Of a stretch of DNA of 64,000 bases, positions 7,911-15,984 are shown one piece after another. The translations under genes and the position numbers were made by a program. Source of the DNA: Nannocystis sp. (lineage in GTDB: Bacteria > Myxococcota_A > Polyangia > Nannocystales > Nannocystaceae); the NCBI RefSeq assembly GCF_016714285.1, contig NZ_JADJNN010000008.1:310001-374000 (forward strand), written 5' to 3'. A model generated the notes under the pieces. The model searched no databases and had not been told where the DNA came from. It saw only the letters and a program-made list of their open reading frames with translations. Positions within the stretch are counted from its first letter, which is position 1; each line of letters opens with the position of its first letter.

Positions 7911-9749
7911 TCAGATCGCCGGTGTCGGGCTGGCGACCGCGCGCGCGGGCGCGGAGAAGGCGAGCTCGACGAGGCCCGGCAGCGGGGTCGCCTGCGGGTG
8001 CAGCTCCATGCGGCCGAGGCTGCGGTCCATGTCGCGGGCGATCGGTGACAGGCTGCGGCGGCGCTGGCCGCCCTCGGCCACCTGCGCGGCCAGGCGCTCG
8101 GGCGACGGGCGGCGCGGCCATTCGGCCAGGCCGACGGCCGCGGCCAGGTCGGCGCCCTGCGCGGGCCCGAGGGCGGCCAGCGCCCGCAGGACCAGCTCGT
8201 CGAGCACCTCCTCGGTCCACGCGAGCTTCTCCTGCATGAACGCATGGACCTCGTCGGGGCTCATCTCGCGGGCGAGGTCGAGGTGGAGGTTGGCGAGGAT
8301 CGAGGGGATCGTCGGCACCTTCACGTGCACCGGGCGGGGCAGGTCCGCTTCACCCGGGACGGCGCGCCGGGCCCACTGCGAGAGCAGCAGCTGGGCCCGC
8401 CGCTGCAGCGCGCCGAACTGGTCGGCCAGCGCCTCGAAGCGGCCGTGCTCGGCCGCGGGCAGCTTGTAGATGCGGCGAAAGAAGTACTGGCAGAGGAAGG
8501 ACCAGTAGGTGAAGTCGTCCCAGTACACCTTCGCAGCCATCACCCGCGGGTTGCCGAGGACCGGCCCCGAGTCGCGGTAGATCTCGATCGTGGCGGCGAA
8601 CATCTTGCGGTAGAAGCGATCGAAGCGGTCCGCCATCTCGGCCATCTCGGTGGTGTCGCCGCCGCGCAGGCGGGCCTTGAGCAGCTCCGTGGTGAACGAG
8701 TTGGCGACGGCGATGAAGTCGGAGCCCGGCGAGTAGAAGGGGTCGGCGAACACGCCGGCGTCGCCGATCAGCGACCAGCGGTCGGCCGAGAAGCAGCGCG
8801 TGCTGCCGTGGCTGTAGTGCTTGAGGCACAGGAAGTCCTCGGCCGGCAGGTCCTTGATCTGGGCGTGGCACAGCGGCTCGTGCTTGGCGACCCAGGCCAG
8901 CGAGCGCTCGAAAGTTCGGATCGTGTCGAAGGGGTGAAACTCGTCGTGGACGACGATGCCGATCGAGGTGTGGGCCTCGCCGCCGGGGCCCGGGGCGAGC
9001 GGGATGTACCACAGCCAGTAACCCGTCCCCATGAAGTGCACGGTCGAGTACCAGCGGTTGTGCTCGCGGTCGCGGTTGTGCCACCAGGCCTCGCTCGCGG
9101 GCACGAGGTCGGCGACGTCGACCCGGCCCTTGACCCGCCACCACGACGCGTTGGCGAGGTGGCCGCTCGGGGTCTTGAGCCCGAGCTTGGTCTTGAGCAG
9201 CGCGCGGCGGCCGGTGGCGTCGACGAACCAGCCCGCGCGCAGGGTGCGGGTCGTGCCGTCGTGGGCCTCGATGTGGACGAGGTGGTCGTCGGCGCCGTCG
9301 CTGGCGAGGGTGACGTCCTTGACGCTGTGGCCCTCGAGCAGGGTGACGCCGTCGGCGACGTTCATGGCCCGCAGGTCGCCCTCGAGGCGGCCGCGGTCGA
9401 GCTGGAACGACGGCACCTTGGCCAGCTCGGGCGGGCCGATCTCGGTGCGCTGCTCGAGCGGCAGCGTGTGCCCGCCGCCGGGATAGAAGCGCAGGCCGTT
9501 CTTGAGGTAGTGGTGCGTGCGCAGGTACGTGTCGAGGCCGAGCACGACGCTGAAGTAGTTGGAGGACAGCTCGACCGAGGACTCGCCGACCTTGTGCGCC
9601 GCCGCCGGCAGCGGTCGGGCCTGACGCTCGATCACGGCGACCCGCGCCTCGGGCAGCTCACGCCGCAGCTGGCGCGCCAGGGCCTGCCCGGCCAGGCCGC
9701 CGCCGCCGATCACGACATCGAAGTGTTCGGGTGCTCGCTCGCTGTGCAT
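7911..9749 (-). CDS. Flavin-dependent halogenase-like FAD oxidoreductase
   Basis: 612 residues from the ATG at 9749, chosen because the dinucleotide-binding strand begins there (FDVVIGGGGLAG). HKVGES (Lys53) matches the lysine region of phenol/pyrrole-type flavin halogenases, and YWLWYIP (Trp245-x-Trp247-x-Ile249-Pro250) is the WxWxIP signature of flavin-dependent halogenases. A second FAD contact, SLIGDAGVFADP, follows, then a long helical C-terminus. It is divergently transcribed from an ACP gene, which suggests it acts on a carrier-bound or lipid-like intermediate. It could instead be a non-halogenating oxidoreductase of the same superfamily; motifs alone do not prove halogenation. Confidence 0.75.
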   Translation of the reverse strand: MHSERAPEHFDVVIGGGGLAGQALARQLRRELPEARVAVIERQARPLPAAAHKVGESSVELSSNYFSVVLGLDTYLRTHHYLKNGLRFYPGGGHTLPLEQRTEIGPPELAKVPSFQLDRGRLEGDLRAMNVADGVTLLEGHSVKDVTLASDGADDHLVHIEAHDGTTRTLRAGWFVDATGRRALLKTKLGLKTPSGHLANASWWRVKGRVDVADLVPASEAWWHNRDREHNRWYSTVHFMGTGYWLWYIPLAPGPGGEAHTSIGIVVHDEFHPFDTIRTFERSLAWVAKHEPLCHAQIKDLPAEDFLCLKHYSHGSTRCFSADRWSLIGDAGVFADPFYSPGSDFIAVANSFTTELLKARLRGGDTTEMAEMADRFDRFYRKMFAATIEIYRDSGPVLGNPRVMAAKVYWDDFTYWSFLCQYFFRRIYKLPAAEHGRFEALADQFGALQRRAQLLLSQWARRAVPGEADLPRPVHVKVPTIPSILANLHLDLAREMSPDEVHAFMQEKLAWTEEVLDELVLRALAALGPAQGADLAAAVGLAEWPRRPSPERLAAQVAEGGQRRRSLSPIARDMDRSLGRMELHPQATPLPGLVELAFSAPARAVASPTPAI

Positions 9750-9919
9750 GCCGCAAGTCCTCGCGCCGCGGGCCTCGTCGGCGCGGGCCAAGGATACGCA
9801 AGGTCGCCGCGTTTGCCCGCGCAAAGGTGTGCGTTCGCGCTCTGCGCAGCGCCCGGCCAATCTCCCTCCTGGCGCGCTGGACGTCGCCTCGCGCCCTCGT
9901 TACCATTCCGTACCCAAAA

Positions 9920-10180
9920 ATGACGCGCGCGGAAATTTCTCAGCGGGTGGTCGGCATCCTGGTCAAGACCTTCGAGCTCGACCCCGCCGACATTCACCCC
10001 GAATCTCGGCTCTACGAGGACCTCGACCTCGACAGCATCGACGCGGTCGACATGTTCGTCGAGCTGCACGAGATCACCGGGCGACGCATCGACCCCGAGG
10101 TCGCCCGCAAGATCCGCACGGTCGACGACATCGTCGGCCTCGTCGAGTCCGAGCTGGCGAGCGCAGGCGCGGCATCCTGA
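9920..10180 (+). CDS. Acyl carrier protein
   Basis: 86 residues. The phosphopantetheine attachment motif is LYEDLDLDSIDAVD, with Ser39 as the predicted attachment site in the second helix. Length and acidic helices fit a free-standing type II ACP. The ATG at 9920 follows a short A-run. The next gene (an acyltransferase-like protein) lies 30 bp on and the halogenase-like gene is divergent, so a specialised acyl/polyene or lipid pathway is more likely than housekeeping fatty acid synthesis. Confidence 0.9.
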   Translation: MTRAEISQRVVGILVKTFELDPADIHPESRLYEDLDLDSIDAVDMFVELHEITGRRIDPEVARKIRTVDDIVGLVESELASAGAAS

Positions 10181-10210
10181 GCGCGAGAGCTCCGCCAGCG
10201 CCCGTGCCCC

Positions 10211-10870
10211 GTGCCGAAGTTCCTCCGCATCCTGCTGTCCGCGTCGGCCTTCGCGGCGTTCTTCTTCACCGCCTCGGTGCTGGGTCGCCTGCTGCTGCCG
10301 ATCGTGGTCCACTGGCCTGGCTCGCCGGAGCGGCGTCAGGCCCGGCGCCAGCGCCTGCTGCTGCTCTCGTACCGCAGCTTCATCGGCTACATGCGGGCGC
10401 TGCGGCTGATGGGCTATATCCCCGGCGCCGACGACCGGGCGCTGCCCGAGGCGAGTGACGGCGAGTCCGGCGAGGACCGCAGCCCGGTGCTGCTGCGGAT
10501 GGTCGAGCACCTGCGCTCGGGTCATCCGCTGCTGGTGTTCCCGGAGGCCTCGCGCTCGCACGAGCGATCGCTGCGCCGCTTCCGTCGCGGCGCGATCGAG
10601 GCGGCGATCCGCGCCGGCGTGCCGATCGTCCCGGCCTTCATCTCGGTGGTGCCGCCGATGCTGATGAAGCACCAGGCCTGGTACGACGTGCCGGCCCGCG
10701 GCGGGCGCTACACGGTCGAGTTCTTCCCGGTGATCACGACCGCGGGCCAAAGCCTCGACTCGCGCGTGCTGGCGCGGGAGCTGCGGGCCCGCTACGAGCA
10801 GCGCCACGCGCAGATGCTGGCCGAGCGCGACGCCCTCGCGGCCGCGAGCTCGCGCAAGGCGCTGGCCTGA
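10211..10870 (+). CDS. LPLAT/PlsC-like acyltransferase lacking the HX4D half
   Basis: 219 residues with a hydrophobic N-terminal segment. The later part keeps the glycerolphosphate-acyltransferase-type motif FPEASRSHERSLRRFRRGA (FPEGTRS-like, substrate phosphate binding) and VPIVPAFI. The catalytic His-x4-Asp motif expected between the N-terminal helix and this motif is absent: the chain passes from YMRALRLM straight to GYIPGADD. Related acyltransferases carry 80-90 residues there, so an in-frame internal deletion is inferred. The product may be inactive or act only as a binding partner. It follows the ACP gene. Confidence 0.7.
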   Translation: MPKFLRILLSASAFAAFFFTASVLGRLLLPIVVHWPGSPERRQARRQRLLLLSYRSFIGYMRALRLMGYIPGADDRALPEASDGESGEDRSPVLLRMVEHLRSGHPLLVFPEASRSHERSLRRFRRGAIEAAIRAGVPIVPAFISVVPPMLMKHQAWYDVPARGGRYTVEFFPVITTAGQSLDSRVLARELRARYEQRHAQMLAERDALAAASSRKALA

Positions 10871-10976
10871 GCCGTAACCTGAGCCGTGGCCTCGAGCTGT
10901 GCGCCCGAGCTGTGCGTCTTTGCCGGGGCCGCGGATCGCGTTGACATTGCCGACGCGCTCCGCGAGCCTCCACCCC

Positions 10977-12245
10977 ATGAGCGAGCGCTTCGATGTCGTG
11001 ATCGTGGGGGCCGGGCTCTCGGGGGTCGGCGCGGCGTGCCATCTGAGGCGCTCGTGCCCGGGCAAGTCCTTCGTGCTGCTCGAGGGCCGCGAGGCGATCG
11101 GCGGCACCTGGGACCTGTTTCGTTACCCGGGGATCCGCTCCGACTCGGACATGTACACCTTCGGCTACGCGTTCGAGCCGTGGAAGGGGGACAAGGCGCT
11201 GGCCGACGGCCCGGCGATCCGCGCCTATGTGCAGGCCACGGCCCGCAAGTACGACGTCGACACGCAGGTGCGCTTCGGCCACCGCGTGACGCGGCTGTCG
11301 TGGTCGAGCGTCGACGCCGAGTGGACGATCGAGGTGACCCGCAGCGACGGCAGCAGCGCCCGCTTCACCGCCGGCTTCGTGTGGATGTGCACCGGCTACT
11401 ACCGCTACGACGCCGGCCACACGCCGGAATTCGCGGGCCGCGAGCGCTTCCGCGGGCGCATCGTCCACCCGCAGCACTGGCCCGAGGACCTCGACTACAG
11501 CGGCCAGCGGGTGGTCGTGATCGGCAGCGGCGCGACCGCGGTGACGCTGGTGCCGGCGATGGCCGGACGCGCCGCGCACGTGACCATGCTGCAGCGCTCG
11601 CCGAGCTATGTGCTGTCGCGGCCGGCGACCGACGCGGTGGCCCGGGGTCTGCGGCGGGTGCTCCCGGAGCGCGTCGCGTACGCGCTGTCGCGCTGGAAGA
11701 ACGTGGCCCTGGCGACGCTGCTGTACCAGCTGTCGCGGCGGCGCCCCGCGGGCATGAAGCGCTTCCTCATCGATCAGGTGCAGCGCGCGCTCGGCCCGGA
11801 TTACCCCGTCGATCCGGACTTCACCCCGCGCTACGACCCGTGGGATCAGCGCCTGTGCCTGGTCCCGGAGAACGACCTGTTCGTGGCGATCCGCGAGGGC
11901 AAGGCCGATGTCGTCACGGACACGGTCGAGTGCTTCACCGAGACGGGGATCCGCCTCGGCTCCGGCGCCGAGCTGCCGGCCGATCTGGTGGTGACCGCGA
12001 CCGGGCTCGAGCTGCTGTTCCTCGGCGGCAGCGAGCTGGTGGTCGACGGGCGCACGATCGATGTGGCGGCCGAGATGAGCTTCAAGGGCATGATGCTGAG
12101 CGGGGTGCCCAACCTGGCGTTCACGGTCGGCTACACCAACGCGTCGTGGACGCTGCGTGCGGACCTGGTGGCGGAGCACGTGTGCCGATTGCTGCACCAC
12201 ATGGATCGGGTCGGGGCGCGCAAGGTGGTGCCGCGGCGCTTGTGA
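10977..12245 (+). CDS. Flavin-containing / Baeyer-Villiger-type monooxygenase
   Basis: 422 residues. The FAD-binding Rossmann motif VIVGAGLSGVGAACHL is at the extreme N-terminus, FRYPGIRSDSDMYTFGY follows, and FRGRIVHPQHWPED (about 157-170) matches the Baeyer-Villiger fingerprint FxGxxxHxxxW. The NADPH-binding motif VVVIGSGATAVTL is also present. The enzyme probably inserts oxygen using NADPH and FAD. The ATG at 10977 places the first Gly-rich motif at its normal distance. It is the last gene of the rightward ACP operon; immediately downstream is copy 1 of the structured repeat. Confidence 0.88.
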   Translation: MSERFDVVIVGAGLSGVGAACHLRRSCPGKSFVLLEGREAIGGTWDLFRYPGIRSDSDMYTFGYAFEPWKGDKALADGPAIRAYVQATARKYDVDTQVRFGHRVTRLSWSSVDAEWTIEVTRSDGSSARFTAGFVWMCTGYYRYDAGHTPEFAGRERFRGRIVHPQHWPEDLDYSGQRVVVIGSGATAVTLVPAMAGRAAHVTMLQRSPSYVLSRPATDAVARGLRRVLPERVAYALSRWKNVALATLLYQLSRRRPAGMKRFLIDQVQRALGPDYPVDPDFTPRYDPWDQRLCLVPENDLFVAIREGKADVVTDTVECFTETGIRLGSGAELPADLVVTATGLELLFLGGSELVVDGRTIDVAAEMSFKGMMLSGVPNLAFTVGYTNASWTLRADLVAEHVCRLLHHMDRVGARKVVPRRL

Positions 12246-12246
12246 A

Positions 12247-12511
12247 CGATCGGGTGCGCGGAGGACGTCGCGCGGGCCGGTGCGGTCCGGCTGGGCGTCC
12301 GCGGAGGCTCGAGAAGCCGGATGTCCGAGAGGGGGGTCGCCCTCAAACACGGCCTGACACACCGTCGCCGGGGTGATATCCGGGTCTACGCCGGACTCGG
12401 TCGACCCCCCTCTCGGCCCTCCGGCAAGTGAAGCCTCCGCTCAAGGACGGTGCGGTCGGCCTCGCCGAAAGCCGGACCGCACCGGCCCTGAGGGCGCGAC
12501 ATGGCTGCATG
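12247..12511 (-). repeat. Structured interspersed repeat, copy 1
   Basis: Core element 12274-12488 (215 bp) is bounded by perfect 18-bp terminal inverted repeats (GGGCCGGTGCGGTCCGGC at 12274-12291 and its complement at 12471-12488). Inside are 15-bp arms CCGAGAGGGGGGTCG (12325-12339) and its complement (12402-12416) around a 62-nt loop. Similarity to copy 2 extends about 25 bp outside the core on both sides. It has no coding capacity. It occupies the intergenic space after the monooxygenase and lies in inverse orientation to copy 2. It could be a structured RNA, an msDNA-like retro-element or a MITE-like repeat. Confidence 0.9.
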
Positions 12512-12559
12512 GACATGTCCCTTACGACATGCGGCCCGCGGCCCGCGGTTGGAATCACG

Positions 12560-13564
12560 TCATAAAGGGATAGCGCAGACGCCCACGTGCTTGAAGCCAA
12601 ACGGGTTCGGGTCGAACCATTGCACACATGTTTGGTCAGGGTTTGGGCAGGGGTCCATCCTCGTCAAGTCGCAGAAGGGCTGGCAGCAGCCCTGGGAGCC
12701 CTGCATGCACGCGCTCGAGGCGCTGGCGGTGTCGATGCAGACGAGGCCCTTGTCGCAGGCGTTGGGGAGGTCGCAGGGGTCGTTGGTCTTGCCCATGTCG
12801 CCCGAGGCTTCGACGCACTTTACGCTCCCGTCGATGATGAGGCACAACTCGTCGCCGGGGCAGTCCTGAATCAGCGGATTGCAGACCGGTAGGCAGAGGT
12901 TCAGCACGCTGTCGCCGAAGATGTGACACGAGAGGTCACCGTCGCAGATCGGGGCGTCAGGGGTGCCTGTGCAAAAGGCGACGCAGTGGCCCATGTTCAT
13001 GTTGTTGACGTCGACGGCCCAGCACATCGCACCCGCTTCGCAGTTGTCGATGCCGCTGACACCGCTGCCCTCGGCCGTGCAGATGTCGCCGGGGACCTTG
13101 TCACCGGTCACAGGGACACATTTGGTGGCGTTCCAGTTCCCGCCGCCATCGTCGGCCCACACGGTGCACTTCTCGCCGGGAGCGCAGTCCTGCTTGTACA
13201 CGTCACACTTGATCGTGCCCCCATTGTCAAAATCGTGGCCGGTGATGAAGCCGCTGGGATAGTCGCTGGTCGAGCACGCGGTATCGCAGGGGCCCGTGCT
13301 GCTGGTGCTTGTGGGGGTTCCGATCGTCGGGGCGCTGGCCTCGGTGCTGCTTGTGGGGCTGGTGGTGGTGGTGCTGCTGCTGCCGCTGCTGCCGCCCTCC
13401 GTGGTCTGCGGCTTCGTGGGGCCGCAGGCGAGCAGCATGGCGACACCCAGGCCCAAGGCTGCGATCGCGACCGGGGCGGGGGCGTCGAGCAATTCGACGC
13501 CGCAGATCGGGCAGCGCGCCTCCACGCGGCGGACGAGACGGTGGCAGCGATGACACGTTCTCAT
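12560..13564 (-). CDS. Zinc-ribbon and Cys-rich extracellular protein (hypothetical)
   Basis: 334 residues. The N-terminus has two CxxC pairs (Cys4/Cys7, Cys18/Cys21), a zinc-ribbon-like knuckle. A hydrophobic segment at 31-48 ends in LLACG, and a long Ser/Thr/Gly linker follows. The remaining 240 residues are Cys-rich (paired cysteines such as CTVWADDG and CCQPFCD), as in disulfide-rich surface proteins of myxobacteria. The hydrophobic segment is either an internal lipobox or a membrane anchor, with the ribbon inside and the Cys-rich part outside. The gene is flanked by inverted copies of the 215-bp repeat and lies opposite to the ACP operon. Function unknown. Confidence 0.8.
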   Translation of the reverse strand: MRTCHRCHRLVRRVEARCPICGVELLDAPAPVAIAALGLGVAMLLACGPTKPQTTEGGSSGSSSTTTTSPTSSTEASAPTIGTPTSTSSTGPCDTACSTSDYPSGFITGHDFDNGGTIKCDVYKQDCAPGEKCTVWADDGGGNWNATKCVPVTGDKVPGDICTAEGSGVSGIDNCEAGAMCWAVDVNNMNMGHCVAFCTGTPDAPICDGDLSCHIFGDSVLNLCLPVCNPLIQDCPGDELCLIIDGSVKCVEASGDMGKTNDPCDLPNACDKGLVCIDTASASSACMQGSQGCCQPFCDLTRMDPCPNPDQTCVQWFDPNPFGFKHVGVCAIPL

Positions 13565-13630
13565 CGCTGCACGCTATCAGTGCGCACACGTTCTGGGCAG
13601 CGTCGCCGGCGAGGGCGGTACGCTGGCCGT

Positions 13631-13892
13631 GCAGCCATGTCGCGCCCCCAGGGCCGGTGCGGTCCGGCGCTCGGCGAGGCCGACCGCACCGTCCCTTGGC
13701 GGAGGCTTCGCTTGCCGGAGGGCCGGAAGAGGCCTCGACCGAGTCCGGCGTAGACCCGGATTTCACCCCGGCGACGGTTTGTCAGGCCGTGTTTGAGGGC
13801 GAGGCCTCTTCCGGACATCCGGCTTCTCGAGCCTGCGCGGGCGCCCAGCCGGACCGCACCGGCCCGTGCGACGTCGTCCGCGCCCCGATCGC
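13631..13892 (+). repeat. Structured interspersed repeat, copy 2
   Basis: Core 13651-13865 (215 bp) has the same 18-bp terminal inverted repeats as copy 1 (13651-13668 and 13848-13865). The inner arms are CCGGAAGAGGCCTCG (13723-13737) and its exact complement (13800-13814), again around 62 nt. These arms differ from copy 1 at several positions yet remain fully paired, while the loop is almost unchanged. The left terminal repeat can also pair with an internal GACCGCACCG near 13682. The rest of 13565-13964 holds no gene. Confidence 0.9.
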
Positions 13893-13964
13893 CAAGAACC
13901 CCCATGTCGAGGTCCCAGCACCGTGCACGATCGACGGTGCGGGCGGAGCCGCGGTGTCGAGGTA

Positions 13965-15040
13965 CTAGCCGGTCGAGCTCCGCGGCTTACACACGAGCAA
14001 GGTGTGGCTCATGCCGAGCTCGTGGTGCTGGGCCTCGATCTCGAGGCCCGCCGCCTCGACGCAGGCGAGGAAGGTGGTCGATCGGTACATCTGGCTGGTG
14101 CCGTTGGCGATCGCGGTGAAGTAGAGCGAGGTCATCTGCAGGCAGAAGCTGGCGGCCCGGAAGCGCTGCTGATCCCAGAAGGCCTCGAGGATGTAGATCC
14201 GGCCGTGCTCGGGGATCGCCGCGGCGCAGCGGCGGAGGATCGCCACGATCTCGGCCTCGGAGAAGCAGTCGAGGAACTGGCTCATCCAGATCGCGTCGAA
14301 GCCCGGCGGCACCACGGTCGCGGGGTCGAGCAGGTCGGCGGGGTGGAAGCGGACGCGATCCAGGAGGCCCGCGCCGCGCAGCAGCTCCTCGGCGTTGCGC
14401 AGCTGGCCGGGGAGGTCCATCAGCGTGACCTCGACCTCGGGGTCGTGGCGCAGGCAGGCGCGGGCCCACTTGCCGGTGTTGCCGCCGATGTCGAGCAGGC
14501 GCCGCGGCTTGCGGCGAAACACCAGCGGCAGGGTCGAGGCGAAGGCGCCGTCGGAGTAGAAGTGATCGAAGCCGAACCACGAGCGGCGGATCGGCTCGGG
14601 CAGCTGGGCGAGGCCCTCGTAGACCGTGCGCCACTCGCCGAAGACCTTGAGCCCGGCCGGCGTGCCGGTGGCGACGGCCTCGCCGAGGCTCGCCATGCCG
14701 AGGTAATTCACGTCGCGCGTGAAGTCCATGTTGGCGCGGGTCATCGGGTCGCGCAGGAGGAACACGCCGATCTTGGTGAGCTGGTAGCGGCCCTCGCTCT
14801 CCTTGACGACGCCGATGCCGAGGCCGGCCTCGAGCAGGACGCGGGTGCCGTAGATCGGCAGCTGCGCGGCGTCGGCGGCCTCGGGAGGCTGAGGCCGTCG
14901 CGGCTGGCCTCGAGCGCGGCGAGGATGCCCCGGTCGCGCAGGACGCAGGCGGCCTGGAACACCATCGGGGCGAAGGCGATCCACTGCGCGCGCTCGAGGG
15001 CCTCGAGCGCGCTGATCGGTTTGTCGGCGGGCTGGTTCAT
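13965..15040 (-). pseudogene. O-methyltransferase, interrupted by a frameshift
   Basis: Reading begins at the ATG at 15040 (MNQPADKPISALEALERAQW, a dimerisation-type N-terminus). It must shift frame near 14884 to continue as EAADAAQLPIYGTRVLLEAGL and through a complete class I methyltransferase domain (LLDIGGNTGKWARACL, TLMDLPGQ, FDAIWMSQFLDCF). Restoring one base after DGLSLP gives a continuous protein of about 358 residues that fits the O-methyltransferase family (hydroxyneurosporene/hydroxyindole type). Either the gene is inactivated or the sequence has a one-base error. It probably belonged to the ACP/halogenase-like cluster. Confidence 0.75.
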
Positions 15041-15182
15041 GGCGAGCGGGCGCAGGATAACCGGAGGGCCACGTTTTCGCTGCCCCGCTGCGGGCCGGAG
15101 ATCCGCGACGCAGCGGTCGCGCCCAGGAGCTGGCTCCGGCCGATCGCCTCACATGCCCGGGGCTGGCCCGGGGCCGGCCGCA

Positions 15183-15972
15183 TCAGAGGCACTCACGCGC
15201 CTGTTGCGTGGAGCCGATGCGGCACGGCTGCGCCGCGAACTCGACCCGGCGATCCTCGGCCGGTCCGGACGGGCCGCCGCTGCTGGCGATCGGCAGCGCA
15301 TCGCCGAAGCCACGCGGCACGAGGCGCTCGCGGGCGACGCCGCGGCGCAGCAACTCCTCGACGACCTCTTCGGCCACGCGCTGGGTGATCTGCAGCGCGA
15401 CCGCGGGGTCGCGCTGCGGATCGATGTGGGCGTCGACCCAGACGTGGATGTCGGGCGCCGCCTGCAGGGTCCGGGCGACGCTGTCGAGCAGCCTCGCGGC
15501 GTCGCGCGGGAGCTGGCCGCGGCGATCGAGGCGGAGGCGCTCCGAGATGCGGATCTGGCAGGCATCGACGCGGATGACGTCGGGGCAGCCGTCGAGGTCC
15601 TCGAAGCCGTCGAAGTCCTCGGGCAGGTTGCGGCAGTCGACCTCGTCGCCGCCGTCGCGCTTGCGATCGCAGTTGGTCCAGCGGCCGGCCTTGAACTCGT
15701 GGGCGTCGGGGACGCTGTCGCCGTCGTTGTCGCGGTCGACGCAGCCGTCCTCGTCTTCGAATTGATCGCGGTCCTCGGGCTCGTCGGGGCAGCGGTCCTG
15801 GGCGTCGGGGACGCCGTCGGCGTCTGTCAGCGGGCCTGTCCGCGGGCTGCGAGGCAGGGGCGGGCAGGGCCGTGGGTGCAGGTGTCGTGGCTTCGATCAG
15901 CGCCACCGGTGGTGTGGCGGGCGGCGTGGGCGTGCATGCCACCAGCGCGGCCAGGATGGCGATGCGGCGCAC
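15183..15972 (-). pseudogene. OmpA-family lipoprotein with type-3 repeats, interrupted by a frameshift
   Basis: The ATG at 15972 opens a lipoprotein signal (MRRIAILAALVAC). The frame must change near 15830, in the linker after ASQPADRP, to read on as DADGVPDAQDRCPDEPEDRD, a calcium-binding thrombospondin type-3 repeat. An OmpA/MotB-like peptidoglycan-binding domain follows (VDAHIDPQ through RLVPRGFGDALP and EDRRVEFAA). The downstream frame is open to the stop at 15183. One extra C in a CCC run would explain it. With the frame restored it would be an outer-membrane, peptidoglycan-associated protein of about 260 residues, similar in plan to the gene at 42608. Confidence 0.75.
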
Positions 15973-15984
15973 GGTCCGACGCTA

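Noticed and set aside
10211..10500. Hidden HX4D motif in another frame of the acyltransferase gene
   Set aside because: Looked for a frameshift that would restore the motif; the DNA between the flanking blocks is too short to encode the missing region.
12247..13892. Insertion sequence with transposase
   Set aside because: The only gene between the repeats is a surface-type Cys-rich protein; no transposase or recombinase motif.
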